Shown: positions 34,561 to 43,173, counted from the stretch's first letter. The stretch: 44,753 nucleotides of DNA from an uncultured Gammaproteobacteria bacterium (GCA_913009875.1 CAJVYS010000012.1:1-44753); one strand, 5' to 3'. Numbers and translations: made by a program. Notes: a model not told the origin generated them from the letters alone.

Positions 34561-34937
34561 GACGGAATCTCCGCCCGCCATTCCCCGTAAAAACGCGCGA
34601 ACACGGTCTCCAGCTCGTCGATTACTTCGCTGATATCCCGCCCCTGCATAACGTGCTGGGTCATCAACACCGAGGTCTCATTGAGCAAGCCAGCGCGGTC
34701 TTCCAACATGAAATAGGTAGCATTAAGACGTTTGATGGCGGCAACGACGTTTTCCTGTTCGGGACGGGGAGTGTAACGCGGTTCAGGCGAGGAAGCCGCC
34801 TCGACCTGGTCTCGCGGTATCTGGGTAGCAAGAAATTCGGCAAAGGACTGCAGCGTCTCACGCTGTGTTTCGGACAAGCATTCAAACTGCGCCAGCAGCT
34901 TCTTTTCCGCCGCCGTCAAACTTTTGCCTTTACCCAT
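34557..34937 (-). CDS. Conserved small protein of unknown function coupled to the permease
   Basis: I do not recognise this family. The 126 residues are predicted soluble and mostly helical, with SLTAAEKKLLAQFECLSETQ and ETLQSFAEFLATQIP at the N-terminus and a second helical block after residue 70 (AIKRLNATYFMLEDRAGLLN). A TTG 12 bp upstream is a possible alternative start, and neither has a strong ribosome site. The four-base overlap with the permease gene implies a shared role. Confidence 0.75.
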   Translation of the reverse strand: MGKGKSLTAAEKKLLAQFECLSETQRETLQSFAEFLATQIPRDQVEAASSPEPRYTPRPEQENVVAAIKRLNATYFMLEDRAGLLNETSVLMTQHVMQGRDISEVIDELETVFARFYGEWRAEIPS

Positions 34938-34982
34938 CGGAATCTGCAAAACCGTTGTCTGATGACCACACTCAGGCGCAAA

Positions 34983-35891
34983 TTAACCGGCGTCCGGATG
35001 ATCGATGCAGTAATTACGCGCAAACTCCAGCAACTCGTCCATGGCGCATTGGCGGAACTTGTGCTTCTGGTGCACAAAGGAGAAGGGACGCTCCAACGGG
35101 GTATCCAGCTCCAGCACCTCCACCGAACCCAGCTTGATCTCCTTGGCCAGTGTCGCGCGGGAGACGATGCTGACGCCGATGCCTGCCTCCACCGCACCCT
35201 TGATCGCCTCCAGGCTGCCCAGCTCCATGATCACGTTCAGCTGCGCAGGATCGACCCCGGCCTGTCTGAAATAGTCATTGATGACCTCGCGCGTGCCGGA
35301 ACCTTCTTCACGACAGATAAAGGGAAAATCGAGAATGTCCTTGACCGGCACGGTATCGAGCTTGGCCAGCTCATGTCCCGGCGGCGTAATGGCCACCAGA
35401 CGGTCGGTGCGGCATTCCTCCACCGCCAGATTCTTGTTCAGCACCGGCGCCTCAACCACACCCAGGTCGATGATGTTGTTCTCCACCATGGAAACGATGC
35501 CGTCGGTATTGGAGACCTTCAAACGGATATTGACATCCGGGTACTTGGCCTTGAAGTCGCCCAGCAGGGCCGGCAGCATATACTCGGCGACGGTGGTGCT
35601 GGCGCCGAGAATCAGCACTCCGCTGATCTCGCCGGTCAGCTCACGCACGGCGTTTTCCATCTCATCATAGAGGTGGAAGATCTTCTCGGCGTAGACGTAG
35701 ACACGCTCCCCCGCCTCGGTGAGGCTGATCTTGTTGTGAGTGCGGTCGAACAGACGGGTATTGAAATATTCCTCCAACTGGCGTACCTGGAAGGTCACCG
35801 CGGGCTGGGTCATGTGAAGGGTGTCTGCAGCTTTGGTAAAGCTCAGCAGGCGGGCGACACTATAGAACACGCGTAATCTACGATCGGCCAT
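34983..35891 (-). CDS. LysR-family transcriptional regulator
   Basis: It has 302 residues in the standard layout: an N-terminal winged helix (FYSVARLLSFTKAADTLHMT, QPAVTFQVRQLEEYFNTRLF) and a periplasmic-binding-like effector domain (about 90-295). LysR regulators usually act on a divergent gene, but the upstream side here is a 350-bp palindrome-rich spacer, so the target is not evident. The likely coinducer is unknown; the region resembles CysB/CbbR-type regulators only in general terms. Confidence 0.9.
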   Translation of the reverse strand: MADRRLRVFYSVARLLSFTKAADTLHMTQPAVTFQVRQLEEYFNTRLFDRTHNKISLTEAGERVYVYAEKIFHLYDEMENAVRELTGEISGVLILGASTTVAEYMLPALLGDFKAKYPDVNIRLKVSNTDGIVSMVENNIIDLGVVEAPVLNKNLAVEECRTDRLVAITPPGHELAKLDTVPVKDILDFPFICREEGSGTREVINDYFRQAGVDPAQLNVIMELGSLEAIKGAVEAGIGVSIVSRATLAKEIKLGSVEVLELDTPLERPFSFVHQKHKFRQCAMDELLEFARNYCIDHPDAG

Positions 35892-36089
35892 AACAGCGTA
35901 TTAACCCTTTCTGATATTCAATGTCCCCGGATCATAACAATTAACGCCGCTGATAGAAATATCGACCAAATTTATCAAGCAAGCCTCGGGAGGGAGTACC
36001 CCGGCCCACAGCGTCATACGCCAATAAAGCTGTGTACCCATCATGGACGCTAACAGACCCACCCTTGGGGCACTCCTGTGCTATCGCGA

Positions 36090-36145
36090 AACACCCCAGG
36101 AACGCTGCATCCTGGTTTATTACCTTGACGGAGTGCTGGGGTGTT
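36090..36145. repeat. Nested inverted repeats
   Basis: ACACCCCAG near 36091 pairs with CTGGGGTGT (36136-36144). Inside it CCAGGA and TCCTGG form a second hairpin (36096-36115). It lies in the gap upstream of the LysR gene, and no coding sequence fits. Confidence 0.6.
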
Positions 36146-36165
36146 AATCGCCGGGTTAATGCTTC

Positions 36166-36210
36166 AACCTGGATTAATCGGTTGGGCGGCCCAACCGATT
36201 AATCCAGGTT
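36166..36210. repeat. Perfect 45-bp palindrome (22-bp arms)
   Basis: AACCTGGATTAATCGGTTGG plus GC is followed by a single G and its exact reverse complement. The flanks GCTTC and GAAGC extend the symmetry with a gap. It lies 33 bp after the end of thpR and 275 bp before the lysR start codon. No T-tract follows on either strand, so a rho-independent terminator is not the obvious reading. Confidence 0.85.
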
Positions 36211-36243
36211 CAAAGTGAAGCGCGAGACAGTTCACTCCCCGAA

Positions 36244-36798
36244 TTACTTTTCTGCCAGCTTCCACTCCCTGACCACCTCATATTTCACCCCCTGCGGCAG
36301 CGTGCTGGAACGCACCAGCACAAAACGATCCACTGGCCAGTTCAGCGGCTGGAGGTCTGTGTCCTTTGCTGGCTGCGTCAGCTTGCGCATGAGGGTGATG
36401 TGGGCGCGGTAGGGGCGCGCATCCAGTCTCAGACCACAGCCCTCGGCACCGCGGTGCAGATCCGCCGCCAAGGCTGTCAGCGCCTCGGGCATTTCCGCCG
36501 GCGCAATCCACAACACCCGTGGCCGGGGCCAGTAGCCGGATCGATTCAGCTGCAGCTCAAAAGGGGGGCATTGAATGGCGTTGACCATGGTCTCGACACA
36601 GGCTCGTTGGCGGGCGTCCGTGCGACCGAGAAAGGCCAGGGTCAGGTGGAGATTTTCGGCCGGAATCGGCCGACCGTTGCTGTTGGAGGCCAGTGTATCG
36701 CGGCACCGCACCAGCTGCTGGCGCAGTGCGTCATCCGGCCACAGGGCGAAGAACAGACGCTCGGCCGGTAAATCGTGTTCACGCTCAGGCGTTGGCAT
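36244..36798 (-). CDS. thpR: RNA 2',3'-cyclic phosphodiesterase (2H family)
   Basis: ThpR hydrolyses 2',3'-cyclic phosphates on RNA and was first named 2'-5' RNA ligase. The 184 residues have the two HxT motifs of the 2H superfamily, HLT at 51-53 and HIT at 133-135, with LFFALWPDD at the N-terminus. The start at 36798 overlaps the pncC end by 14 bases; a longer frame upstream lies inside pncC. It is probably coexpressed with pncC. Confidence 0.93.
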   Translation of the reverse strand: MPTPEREHDLPAERLFFALWPDDALRQQLVRCRDTLASNSNGRPIPAENLHLTLAFLGRTDARQRACVETMVNAIQCPPFELQLNRSGYWPRPRVLWIAPAEMPEALTALAADLHRGAEGCGLRLDARPYRAHITLMRKLTQPAKDTDLQPLNWPVDRFVLVRSSTLPQGVKYEVVREWKLAEK

Positions 36799-37282
36799 CA
36801 GATTGGGCGAGCATTTCCAGCACGCCCTGCAGGGCATGCTTGACAGTCTGCGCGCGCACGGCGGCCCGGTCGCCGGCGAAGTGCTCGGTGCGCACCACCG
36901 GCTGCGCACCCTCGATCACCCAGGCCAGACACACGGTGCCGACGGGTTTGTCAGCGCTGCCGCCGCCGGGACCGGCGATGCCGCTCACGGCCAGTGTCAC
37001 CTGAGCCTGACTGTGTGCCAGCGCACCACGAACCATCTCGGCCACGGTGGCCTCACTAACGGCGCCAGCAGTTTCCAGTGTGACGGCGCGCACGCCCAGC
37101 ATGTCCTGCTTGGACTGGTTGGAATAGGTGACGAAACCGCGATCAAACCACTGCGAGCTGCCGGCGATATCGGTAATGGCCGTCGCTATCGCGCCGCCAG
37201 TACAGGATTCGGCGGTGGCCAGCCGCCAGCCACGCGCCAACAGGGTCTCCCCCACGCGGGAAGAAAGGGTCAAAGTATCCAT
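36785..37282 (-). CDS. pncC: Nicotinamide-nucleotide amidohydrolase PncC (CinA C-terminal type)
   Basis: PncC deamidates NMN to nicotinate mononucleotide in pyridine-nucleotide recycling. The 165 residues are the stand-alone CinA C-terminal domain, with LATAESCTGGAIATAITDI, SNQSKQDMLGVR and VTLAVSGIAGPGGGSADKPV. A long N-terminal CinA domain is absent, as in E. coli YgaD. In many gammaproteobacteria the next gene is recA, but here it is thpR. Confidence 0.95.
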   Translation of the reverse strand: MDTLTLSSRVGETLLARGWRLATAESCTGGAIATAITDIAGSSQWFDRGFVTYSNQSKQDMLGVRAVTLETAGAVSEATVAEMVRGALAHSQAQVTLAVSGIAGPGGGSADKPVGTVCLAWVIEGAQPVVRTEHFAGDRAAVRAQTVKHALQGVLEMLAQSDANA

Positions 37283-37456
37283 GCGGAAAGACTACCGCAG
37301 GCGGGCACTCAGAGCGACAGGGCAGGTCGTAGCGTCCTCACCCAGCCGGTGAAGTCTCGCTTTTAGATGAATTCGTTATGACCATGCACTAAGGACTTAC
37401 CTCGAAACGGTCAACCGATCAATCTAGGGGGAACACCCTCAGAGGCAATGACTCGC

Positions 37457-38779
37457 CTATACACGGCCCTGAATATCGGCAATATCATCGCCGGTGTGCA
37501 CTTCCACCCGGTCGCGACCATTACGCTTGGCGGTATACAAGGCCGTATCGGCGCGCTCGATGAAGCTGTGCGCAGTCTCACCGGGGCTGTACTCCGCCAC
37601 ACCAGCGGAAAAGGTCGGTAGCAACATGCCCTCCTCACTCAACTGGTCGGAGACATCCGCGAGACGCCGGCGCACCTTTTTCAGTGCGCGGCACACACCC
37701 TCCTGGTCGGTATTGGGCAGCAGTACAGCAAACTCCTCGCCACCGTAGCGCGCCACCAGGTCGTGATGACGGAAGATGCACAGCACGCCCTTGGCATAGT
37801 GACGCAGTACCGCATCTCCCGCCGCATGGCCTCGCTGATCATTGATTTTCTTGAAGAAGTCCAGATCCATGATCACCAGCGACAACGGCGCGCCATGGCG
37901 CTGCACACGACTAACCTCGTCCTCGAGGCGCCGCATAAAGGCACGCCGGTTGGGCAGACCGGTGAGTTCATCGGTGAGACTCAGCAGGCGCACACGATCC
38001 AGCTCGTCGCTAAGCTGCTGATTGTCGTCTTCGATAAGACCGAGGTATTCCTGGGCACGGGAAAACTTCTGCGCCAGCGCCTTGTGGCCTTCACAGATCT
38101 GCTGCAGGGCCTGGATGATTTCCAGCCGTCGCTTTTCCTGTTCATCCGCATGGCCAACTTCGCGCATCACCTTCAGGGCGCTGTCGAGCAACTCGCCAAA
38201 GGCATCGTATTCCGCCACCGCCTCGTCCATCTGCTCGACAAAGTCGCTCTGCAGGCGCTGCATTGCCTCACGTTTTTCATCCAGATGGGCACGATAGGCA
38301 GCATTGACGCGCTGCTCCGCCTGCGGCTGGTGAGGCTCAGGCCGCGGGGTTACCACAGGGGCTTTATCCAACACGCCGAAACGCGCCAACAACGGAGTCA
38401 GGGCCGGGGCCAGATCACTGCTGCGCAGCGGGGCTGTGCTGACCATTTCATCCGACACCGCCTCAATGCAACGATTCAGTGCGCCCAGTTCGGACACCGA
38501 CAGAGGCGGCATCAAGCGCATCTGCAATAAACGTAAATGGGTATGCAGGGGGTTTTCCACAGGAATCTGCGACAGGCAGGCCTCCAGCAGCATGCTCAAA
38601 AAGCTGGCATAGGCCTCTTCGGTCTTGTGATGATCGGCCACCATTTCACCGAGCATCTGCTCGATATGGCTGTATATGATGCGTCCGGATGTCGTGGTGC
38701 GCAGATCACTGAGCAAGGTGAGTACCTTGTCCAGCACCGCTGAAGAACGCGAGTGCAATCCTTGGCCTTTTGATACCAC
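37457..38779 (-). CDS. Diguanylate cyclase (GGDEF)
   Basis: It makes cyclic di-GMP. Numbering from the GTG at 38791, the C-terminal GGDEF domain has LTDELTGLPNRRAF (272-285), DLDFFKKIND (309-318) and the active site GGEEF at 350-354. The inhibitory RxxD site (R341-D344) lies five residues before it, so product feedback is expected. Residues 1-265 have no transmembrane or known sensor domain and end in a coiled coil. The start at 38779 (GTG) is preferred because GGAGG sits 5 bp upstream; 38791 (GTG) is an alternative. Confidence 0.93.
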   Translation of the reverse strand: MVSKGQGLHSRSSAVLDKVLTLLSDLRTTTSGRIIYSHIEQMLGEMVADHHKTEEAYASFLSMLLEACLSQIPVENPLHTHLRLLQMRLMPPLSVSELGALNRCIEAVSDEMVSTAPLRSSDLAPALTPLLARFGVLDKAPVVTPRPEPHQPQAEQRVNAAYRAHLDEKREAMQRLQSDFVEQMDEAVAEYDAFGELLDSALKVMREVGHADEQEKRRLEIIQALQQICEGHKALAQKFSRAQEYLGLIEDDNQQLSDELDRVRLLSLTDELTGLPNRRAFMRRLEDEVSRVQRHGAPLSLVIMDLDFFKKINDQRGHAAGDAVLRHYAKGVLCIFRHHDLVARYGGEEFAVLLPNTDQEGVCRALKKVRRRLADVSDQLSEEGMLLPTFSAGVAEYSPGETAHSFIERADTALYTAKRNGRDRVEVHTGDDIADIQGRV

Positions 38780-39266
38780 TAGCCCCTCCACGACGAGCTA
38801 CGTTACGCACCGACAACATACCGGCGCAACATCACACGGGTGTGGGGTCGCACAGCGAATCCACTTGCAAACTACGCCGGCACCACAGGACAGAGCATGC
38901 AGAAAAAGCCGAAGTGTTACCCGAAGCAAGGAAGCCGCGCCGACTGTTCTCTTGTTCTCTGCAACAGTGCGAGGCTACCCGTGGCTCAACTTTACACCAA
39001 TGGTTTCAGCACAACAAACAAAAGTTCAGCATATAAGCAATAAGCTATACTCCACCCAAACCGGCGGCAATTTAACGCCTTTCATTGCCATATCAATTGA
39101 TCATACCGAGATGGCCGGACGTAGCTGGCACAACCACCGACGGCGACCCCATCACCGACAAGGAACACCAAACAGGAAACTACTTGCAGTTATACCACTT
39201 GACGAAAACACCCTGCCTGCTAGTGTTTAGCCCACTTAACCTAGTCACTAGACAATCAAACACCCT
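38780..39266. other. Divergent spacer between the diguanylate cyclase and the response regulator
   Basis: The 487 bp hold no reading frame with a family signature. TTGACG near 39200 with TAGTGT 16 bp downstream is a weak promoter candidate for the response regulator. CTAGTG and CACTAG form a small inverted repeat (about 39220-39251) just before its start codon, which may be an autoregulatory site. Confidence 0.45.
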
Positions 39267-39944
39267 ATGCGCCTGCTACTGGTAGAAGATGACAAACTGC
39301 TCGGCGACGGCATTCAGGCCGGGCTGAACCAGGCCGGCTACGCCGTGGACTGGATGGAAAACGGTGAGTCGGCCGAATCGGCCCTGCGCACCGAGGAATA
39401 TGAATTGATGATTCTCGACCTGGGCCTGCCCGGCCGCTCCGGACTCGAGATCCTCAAACGTCTGCGCAATCGGCACTTCTCCGCCCAGGACAGCGAGTTG
39501 CCGGTGCTGATTCTCACCGCGCGAGATACCGTCTCAGACCGTATCACCGGGCTGGATTCCGGCGCCGACGACTATATGATCAAGCCCTTCGACCTGGACG
39601 AACTGAACGCCCGCATCCGCGCTCTGACGCGCCGCCATCACGGTCGTGCAAACCCAGTCATCGTACACGACACTCTGACCATGGACCCGGCCGCCCATAC
39701 CGTCACCCTCGACGAACAGCCGGTAAAACTCTCACGACGCGAATTCGCCATCCTCCAGCTGTTGCTGGAAAGCCGCGGCCGGGTACTGTCCCGCAGACAA
39801 CTGGAAGAAGGCCTGTATTCTTGGGGTGAAGAAGTCGAAAGCAATGCCGTGGAGGTCTACATACACCACCTGCGCAAAAAACTCGACAGCGGGCTGATCC
39901 GCACCCTGCGGGGTGTCGGCTACGTCATCGACAAACCCATATGA
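39267..39944 (+). CDS. OmpR-family response regulator (QseB/PmrA-like)
   Basis: It has a receiver and winged-helix output in 225 residues: acidic pocket VEDD at 6-9, phospho-acceptor D51 in LDLGLPGRSG, T/S in LILTARD, K in DYMIKPFDLDE, then a C-terminal OmpR-type wing (RREFAILQLLLESRGRVLSR, YIHHLRKKL). It overlaps the kinase by four bases (ATGA). The resemblance to QseB/PmrA/TctD is general; no target operon is proven. Confidence 0.92.
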   Translation: MRLLLVEDDKLLGDGIQAGLNQAGYAVDWMENGESAESALRTEEYELMILDLGLPGRSGLEILKRLRNRHFSAQDSELPVLILTARDTVSDRITGLDSGADDYMIKPFDLDELNARIRALTRRHHGRANPVIVHDTLTMDPAAHTVTLDEQPVKLSRREFAILQLLLESRGRVLSRRQLEEGLYSWGEEVESNAVEVYIHHLRKKLDSGLIRTLRGVGYVIDKPI

Positions 39945-41365
39945 CCCCCCCTTCCCGCACCATCTCTTTATCTATTCGACGCCGCCTGCTGGTCACCCTG
40001 CTCTCGGTGGTGGCCTTCAGCTGGCTGATTACCGCCCTGGTGGTCTATTTCGATTCCCGCCATGAGATTGAAGAGCTGTTCGATGCGCAGCTGGCCCAGT
40101 CTGCACGCGTCCTGCTGGCCATGAGCGAACATGAGTTGGCCGAACAGCAGATCTACCAGAGCATGCTCGGTGGGGATGGCGTCACCGAGTCGGTGGAAAT
40201 TTCCTACATGGATGCCACCGGCATCGGTCACGAATATGAAGACAAACTCGCCTTCCAGGTCTGGACCAGTGACAATCATCTCGCCCTTCACTCCGCCAAT
40301 GCACCCACCCACCAATCCCTTTCGAGCCAGACGGCCGGCTTCAGCAATCAGCTCATCGAAGACAATATCTGGCGCGTGTTTTCGCTGACTGGCGAGCCCA
40401 GTGGCATACGCATACTGGTGGGGCAGAGTCTTGAAATCCGCAACGAACTGATCGGCGCCATCAGCAATCGCCTGCTCACCCCGGTACTACTCAGCCTACC
40501 GGCACTGGCATTACTCATCTGGTACGGTATCGCCCACGCCATGCGCCCATTATTACGGCTGGCGAAAAACGTCCGCAATCTCGAACCCGGTCAGCTGAAA
40601 CCCCTGCCACTGAAAGACATCCCCGACGAGAGCCGGCCACTGGTCGAATCCCTGAACCTGCTGTTCGGGCAGCTGCAATACGCCTTCGACAACGAACGCC
40701 GCTTCACCGCCGATGCCTCCCACGAGCTGCGCACCCCGCTGGCAGCGCTAAAGATTCAGGCGCAGGTCGCCCTGGGCGCCAATGACGACGAAGCCCGACG
40801 GCATGCCCTGCAACACATTATTCAGGGAGTGGATCGCGCCACACATCTGGTTGAACAGCTGCTCACCCTGGCTCGTCTCGACCCGGAAAATGCCTTGCAG
40901 GACACCACACCACTCAAACTCGCCGACATCTGCCAGGAAACTCTCGCCGAGTTGGCCGATGCGGCACAGAAAAAGCACATCGAGCTGGCGCTAGAGGCAG
41001 AATGTGACGGCCAGATCATAGGTAACCAGAACGCAATCTATATCATGCTGCGCAACCTGATTGACAACGCCATACGCTATACACCCGAAAAGGGCAGTGT
41101 CTGCGTAAAGATTGACTGCAACGAAAATGCCACCCACTTGACGATCAGTGACAGTGGCCCCGGCATCCCCGCCGAAGAGCACACGAAGGTGATGGAACGC
41201 TTTTATCGCGGCAAGGCAGCCCAGGCGCCGGGCAGCGGTCTGGGCATGTCCATCGTGCAGCGCATCATCGAGCGTCACAATGCCTTGATGGAACTAGGCA
41301 AATCGGCGCATGGCGGCCTGGAAGTCAGCATTCGCTTTCCCTCACACCTGAACCACCAAACCTGA
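39941..41365 (+). CDS. Sensor histidine kinase (QseC-like)
   Basis: It has 474 residues. The first membrane helix (about 15-35) is followed by a periplasmic sensor (36-178), the second helix (about 179-198), HAMP (199-250) and the phospho-acceptor H261 in DASHELRTPLAAL. The ATPase domain has NAIRYTPEKG, DSGPGIP and GSGLGMSIV. The sensor includes EYEDKLAFQVWTSDNHLALH, as in QseC/TctE-type kinases. The ligand is unknown. Its stop lies about 70 bp before the small-RNA candidate. Confidence 0.92.
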   Translation: MTPPSRTISLSIRRRLLVTLLSVVAFSWLITALVVYFDSRHEIEELFDAQLAQSARVLLAMSEHELAEQQIYQSMLGGDGVTESVEISYMDATGIGHEYEDKLAFQVWTSDNHLALHSANAPTHQSLSSQTAGFSNQLIEDNIWRVFSLTGEPSGIRILVGQSLEIRNELIGAISNRLLTPVLLSLPALALLIWYGIAHAMRPLLRLAKNVRNLEPGQLKPLPLKDIPDESRPLVESLNLLFGQLQYAFDNERRFTADASHELRTPLAALKIQAQVALGANDDEARRHALQHIIQGVDRATHLVEQLLTLARLDPENALQDTTPLKLADICQETLAELADAAQKKHIELALEAECDGQIIGNQNAIYIMLRNLIDNAIRYTPEKGSVCVKIDCNENATHLTISDSGPGIPAEEHTKVMERFYRGKAAQAPGSGLGMSIVQRIIERHNALMELGKSAHGGLEVSIRFPSHLNHQT

Positions 41366-41435
41366 ACAGAACATAAACATGCATTTTTTGCACATCTTCA
41401 GGCAACGTTAAGGTTTTCAGCGTTAATATCCTTTC

Positions 41436-41624
41436 CAGATTCTGGAGTTGAGTCTGATTCGGCTGGCACATCGTGCCGATGGATCAATACCCCTCCCTCC
41501 CTCCGGAATCGGTGATATCTAGCCGAGTCTCCCCAGTGGATCGATTCGGCGACGATACCCCCTCTAAGGTGGATCCCCTCCACCACTCCTCTTAGCCCCG
41601 CATCTTTATGCGGGGCTTTTTTTT
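41436..41624 (+). ncRNA. Candidate small RNA with C-rich loops (possible anti-Shine-Dalgarno sRNA)
   Basis: The segment folds by eye into successive hairpins that each expose a C-rich loop. CCGAT/ATCGG (41476-41480 with 41508-41512) surrounds CCCCTCCCTCCCTCC at 41490-41504. GCCGAGTC/GATTCGGC (41522-41529 with 41543-41550, one G-U) has loop TCCCC. ACCCCC at 41557 is single-stranded, and GGTGG/CCACC (41568-41572 with 41580-41584) has loop ATCCCCT. A strong terminator ends it. CCUCC repeats could pair with ribosome binding sites, as reported for C-rich-loop RNAs such as sX13 of Xanthomonas. A -10-like TAATAT lies at 41424-41429. It could instead be a processed 3' end of the kinase mRNA. Confidence 0.6.
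41594..41624 (+). terminator. Rho-independent terminator
   Basis: AGCCCCGCAT (41594-41603) pairs perfectly with ATGCGGGGCT (41608-41617) around CTTT, followed by seven T. It acts on plus-strand transcripts; the reverse strand has no T-tract, so it does not serve gspF. Confidence 0.95.
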
Positions 41625-41766
41625 GTGCGCGAAAATTATACCTGACGACCTTTGATTTATCCGTCATTCCGGGTGTATTAACCCAGCACTTCACTGCAAA
41701 GGCCTACTGGAACCTGGCATGCGCCGGAATAGCAAAATAAGGAGCCGGGAATTCTCAATGCGCTCA

Positions 41767-41800
41767 AGTCTCCGTGTACTCCGTGCCTCTGTGGTGAACT
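41767..41800. repeat. Single arm of the GCCACAGAGGCAC repeat family
   Basis: GTCTCCGTGTACTCCGTGCC followed by TCTGTGGTGAAC sits 29 bp after the gspF stop. No mirrored arm is nearby. The rest of 41625-41828 has no gene or other signal that I can support. Confidence 0.6.
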
Positions 41801-41828
41801 GAATATAGCCAGAGCAAGTACAGAAAGG

Positions 41829-43040
41829 CTACTGCACCAGCTGATTGAGATCGAAGATGGGCAACAGAATGGCCAGTACGATGACCAGTACGATACCGCC
41901 CATAGCGAGAATGAGGATGGGTTCGAACAGGCCCATGAGGCCGGAGATCAGGGTTTCCATTTCCCGCTCCTGCCCGGCCGCAGCACGTTCCAGCATCTCT
42001 TCCAGATTGCCGCTGGACTCGCCGCTGGCGATGAGGTGCACGGTCATGGGTGGGAAATAGCCGCAGGATTCCAGCGCCGCGTGGATGCCCGTGCCCTCGC
42101 GCACCCGCCGTGCGGCACCTTCTACCGCCTCGCGCATGGGCAGGTTGCTCATTACCGTGGCGGAAATGCGCATGCCCTCCAGCACCGGCACACCACTGGC
42201 CACCAGAATGCTGAATGTACGTGCAAAACGGGCGGTATCCATGCCACGTACCAGACGTGAGATCAGTGGTGTCTTCAATAACAGGCTGTGAAATCCGCGT
42301 TTAAAGGCATGGATACGCAGCAGATAAGCAAAGCCCACCCCCCCCACCACCAGCAGCAGGAAGATAGCGAGGCCGTAAGTTTGCAGGAACTCGCTGCTGG
42401 CGATCAGCCCACGAGTCAGGGCCGGCAGCTCCTGGTCGATATTATCGAATACCTGCACCACCTGAGGCACGACGAAGGTCAGCAGCAGGATCACCACGGC
42501 AATCGCCACCAGGGTCAACAGGGCGGGATAGATCAGCGCCAGCATCATCTTCTGCGATAACTGCTGGCGAGCCTCGGTGTAGTCTGCCAAGCGTTCCAGC
42601 ACCACGTCGAGATGGCCTGATTGTTCGCCCGCCGCTACCGTAGAGCGGAACAAATCGGAAAAGACATGCGGAAAATCGCCCAGCGCCACAGCCAGCGTAT
42701 GACCTTCCAGCACTCGCGAGCGCACCGCCGCCATCATGCTTTTCAGGCGCGCCTTTTCGGTCTGCTTGGAGACCGTGGCCAGAGCCTCGTCTACCGGCAG
42801 ACCGGAGCGCACCAGGGTCGCCCACTGGCGGGTAATCAAGGCCAGATCGGTAGAGCTGATACCACGCTGGAACAGGGCCTTGCGGGTGCGCGCCTCTCGA
42901 GTGCGCACGCCCTCCACGGATAACGGCGTGAGGCCCTGCTCGCGCAACTGTTGGCGGACCTGCCGGGCGGCATCCCCTTCCAGCACACCCTTGCGTTCGC
43001 GGCCGCGGGCATCGAGAGCGGTATATTCAAAGGCAGGCAT
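41829..43040 (-). CDS. gspF: Type II secretion inner-membrane protein GspF
   Basis: GspF is the polytopic platform protein that works with the GspE ATPase to assemble the pseudopilus. The 403 residues begin MPAFEYTALDARGRERKGVL, typical of the family, and contain two T2SSF domains. The first has GLPVDEALATVSKQTEK and the second SGVPVLEGMRISATVMSNLP. Membrane helices lie near IYPALLTLVAIAVVILLL, FLLLVVGGVGFAYLL and the C-terminus ILAMGGIVLVIVLAILLPIF. The frame extends upstream to 43139, but only from 43040 does it match the family. A run of nine G's (C's on the coding strand) directly precedes the ATG. Confidence 0.95.
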   Translation of the reverse strand: MPAFEYTALDARGRERKGVLEGDAARQVRQQLREQGLTPLSVEGVRTREARTRKALFQRGISSTDLALITRQWATLVRSGLPVDEALATVSKQTEKARLKSMMAAVRSRVLEGHTLAVALGDFPHVFSDLFRSTVAAGEQSGHLDVVLERLADYTEARQQLSQKMMLALIYPALLTLVAIAVVILLLTFVVPQVVQVFDNIDQELPALTRGLIASSEFLQTYGLAIFLLLVVGGVGFAYLLRIHAFKRGFHSLLLKTPLISRLVRGMDTARFARTFSILVASGVPVLEGMRISATVMSNLPMREAVEGAARRVREGTGIHAALESCGYFPPMTVHLIASGESSGNLEEMLERAAAGQEREMETLISGLMGLFEPILILAMGGIVLVIVLAILLPIFDLNQLVQ

Positions 43041-43049
43041 GGGGGGGGG
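43041..43049. repeat. Poly-G tract (poly-C on the gspF coding strand)
   Basis: Nine consecutive G's abut the gspF ATG at 43040. There is no space for a normal ribosome binding site, and the run could slip during replication or be an assembly miscount. Confidence 0.8.
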
Positions 43050-43055
43050 CCAGTT

Positions 43056-43171
43056 TTGAGTGTTGAGTGTTGAGTGTTGAGTGAAAGGCGCCTGCCAGCG
43101 GACACCATGCAGCACCACACCATCGCGGAGCCACCCCACTAAACACTAAACACTCAACACTCAACATTGAA
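43056..43171. repeat. Heptanucleotide arrays in inverted orientation between gspE and gspF
   Basis: TTGAGTG is repeated four times at 43056-43083. CACTAAA/CACTCAA units, its near reverse complement, are repeated five times at 43137-43171. A 53-bp spacer lies between them, so the arms could form a cruciform or RNA hairpin directly between the gspE stop and the gspF start. Confidence 0.85.
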
Positions 43172-43173
43172 TT

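Noticed and set aside
36166-36210. Rho-independent terminator for thpR-pncC
   Set aside because: The palindrome is very strong, but neither strand has a following T-tract.
38780-39266. Small RNA or short gene in the response-regulator spacer
   Set aside because: I found no terminator, stable hairpin series or coding signature; only weak promoter-like elements.
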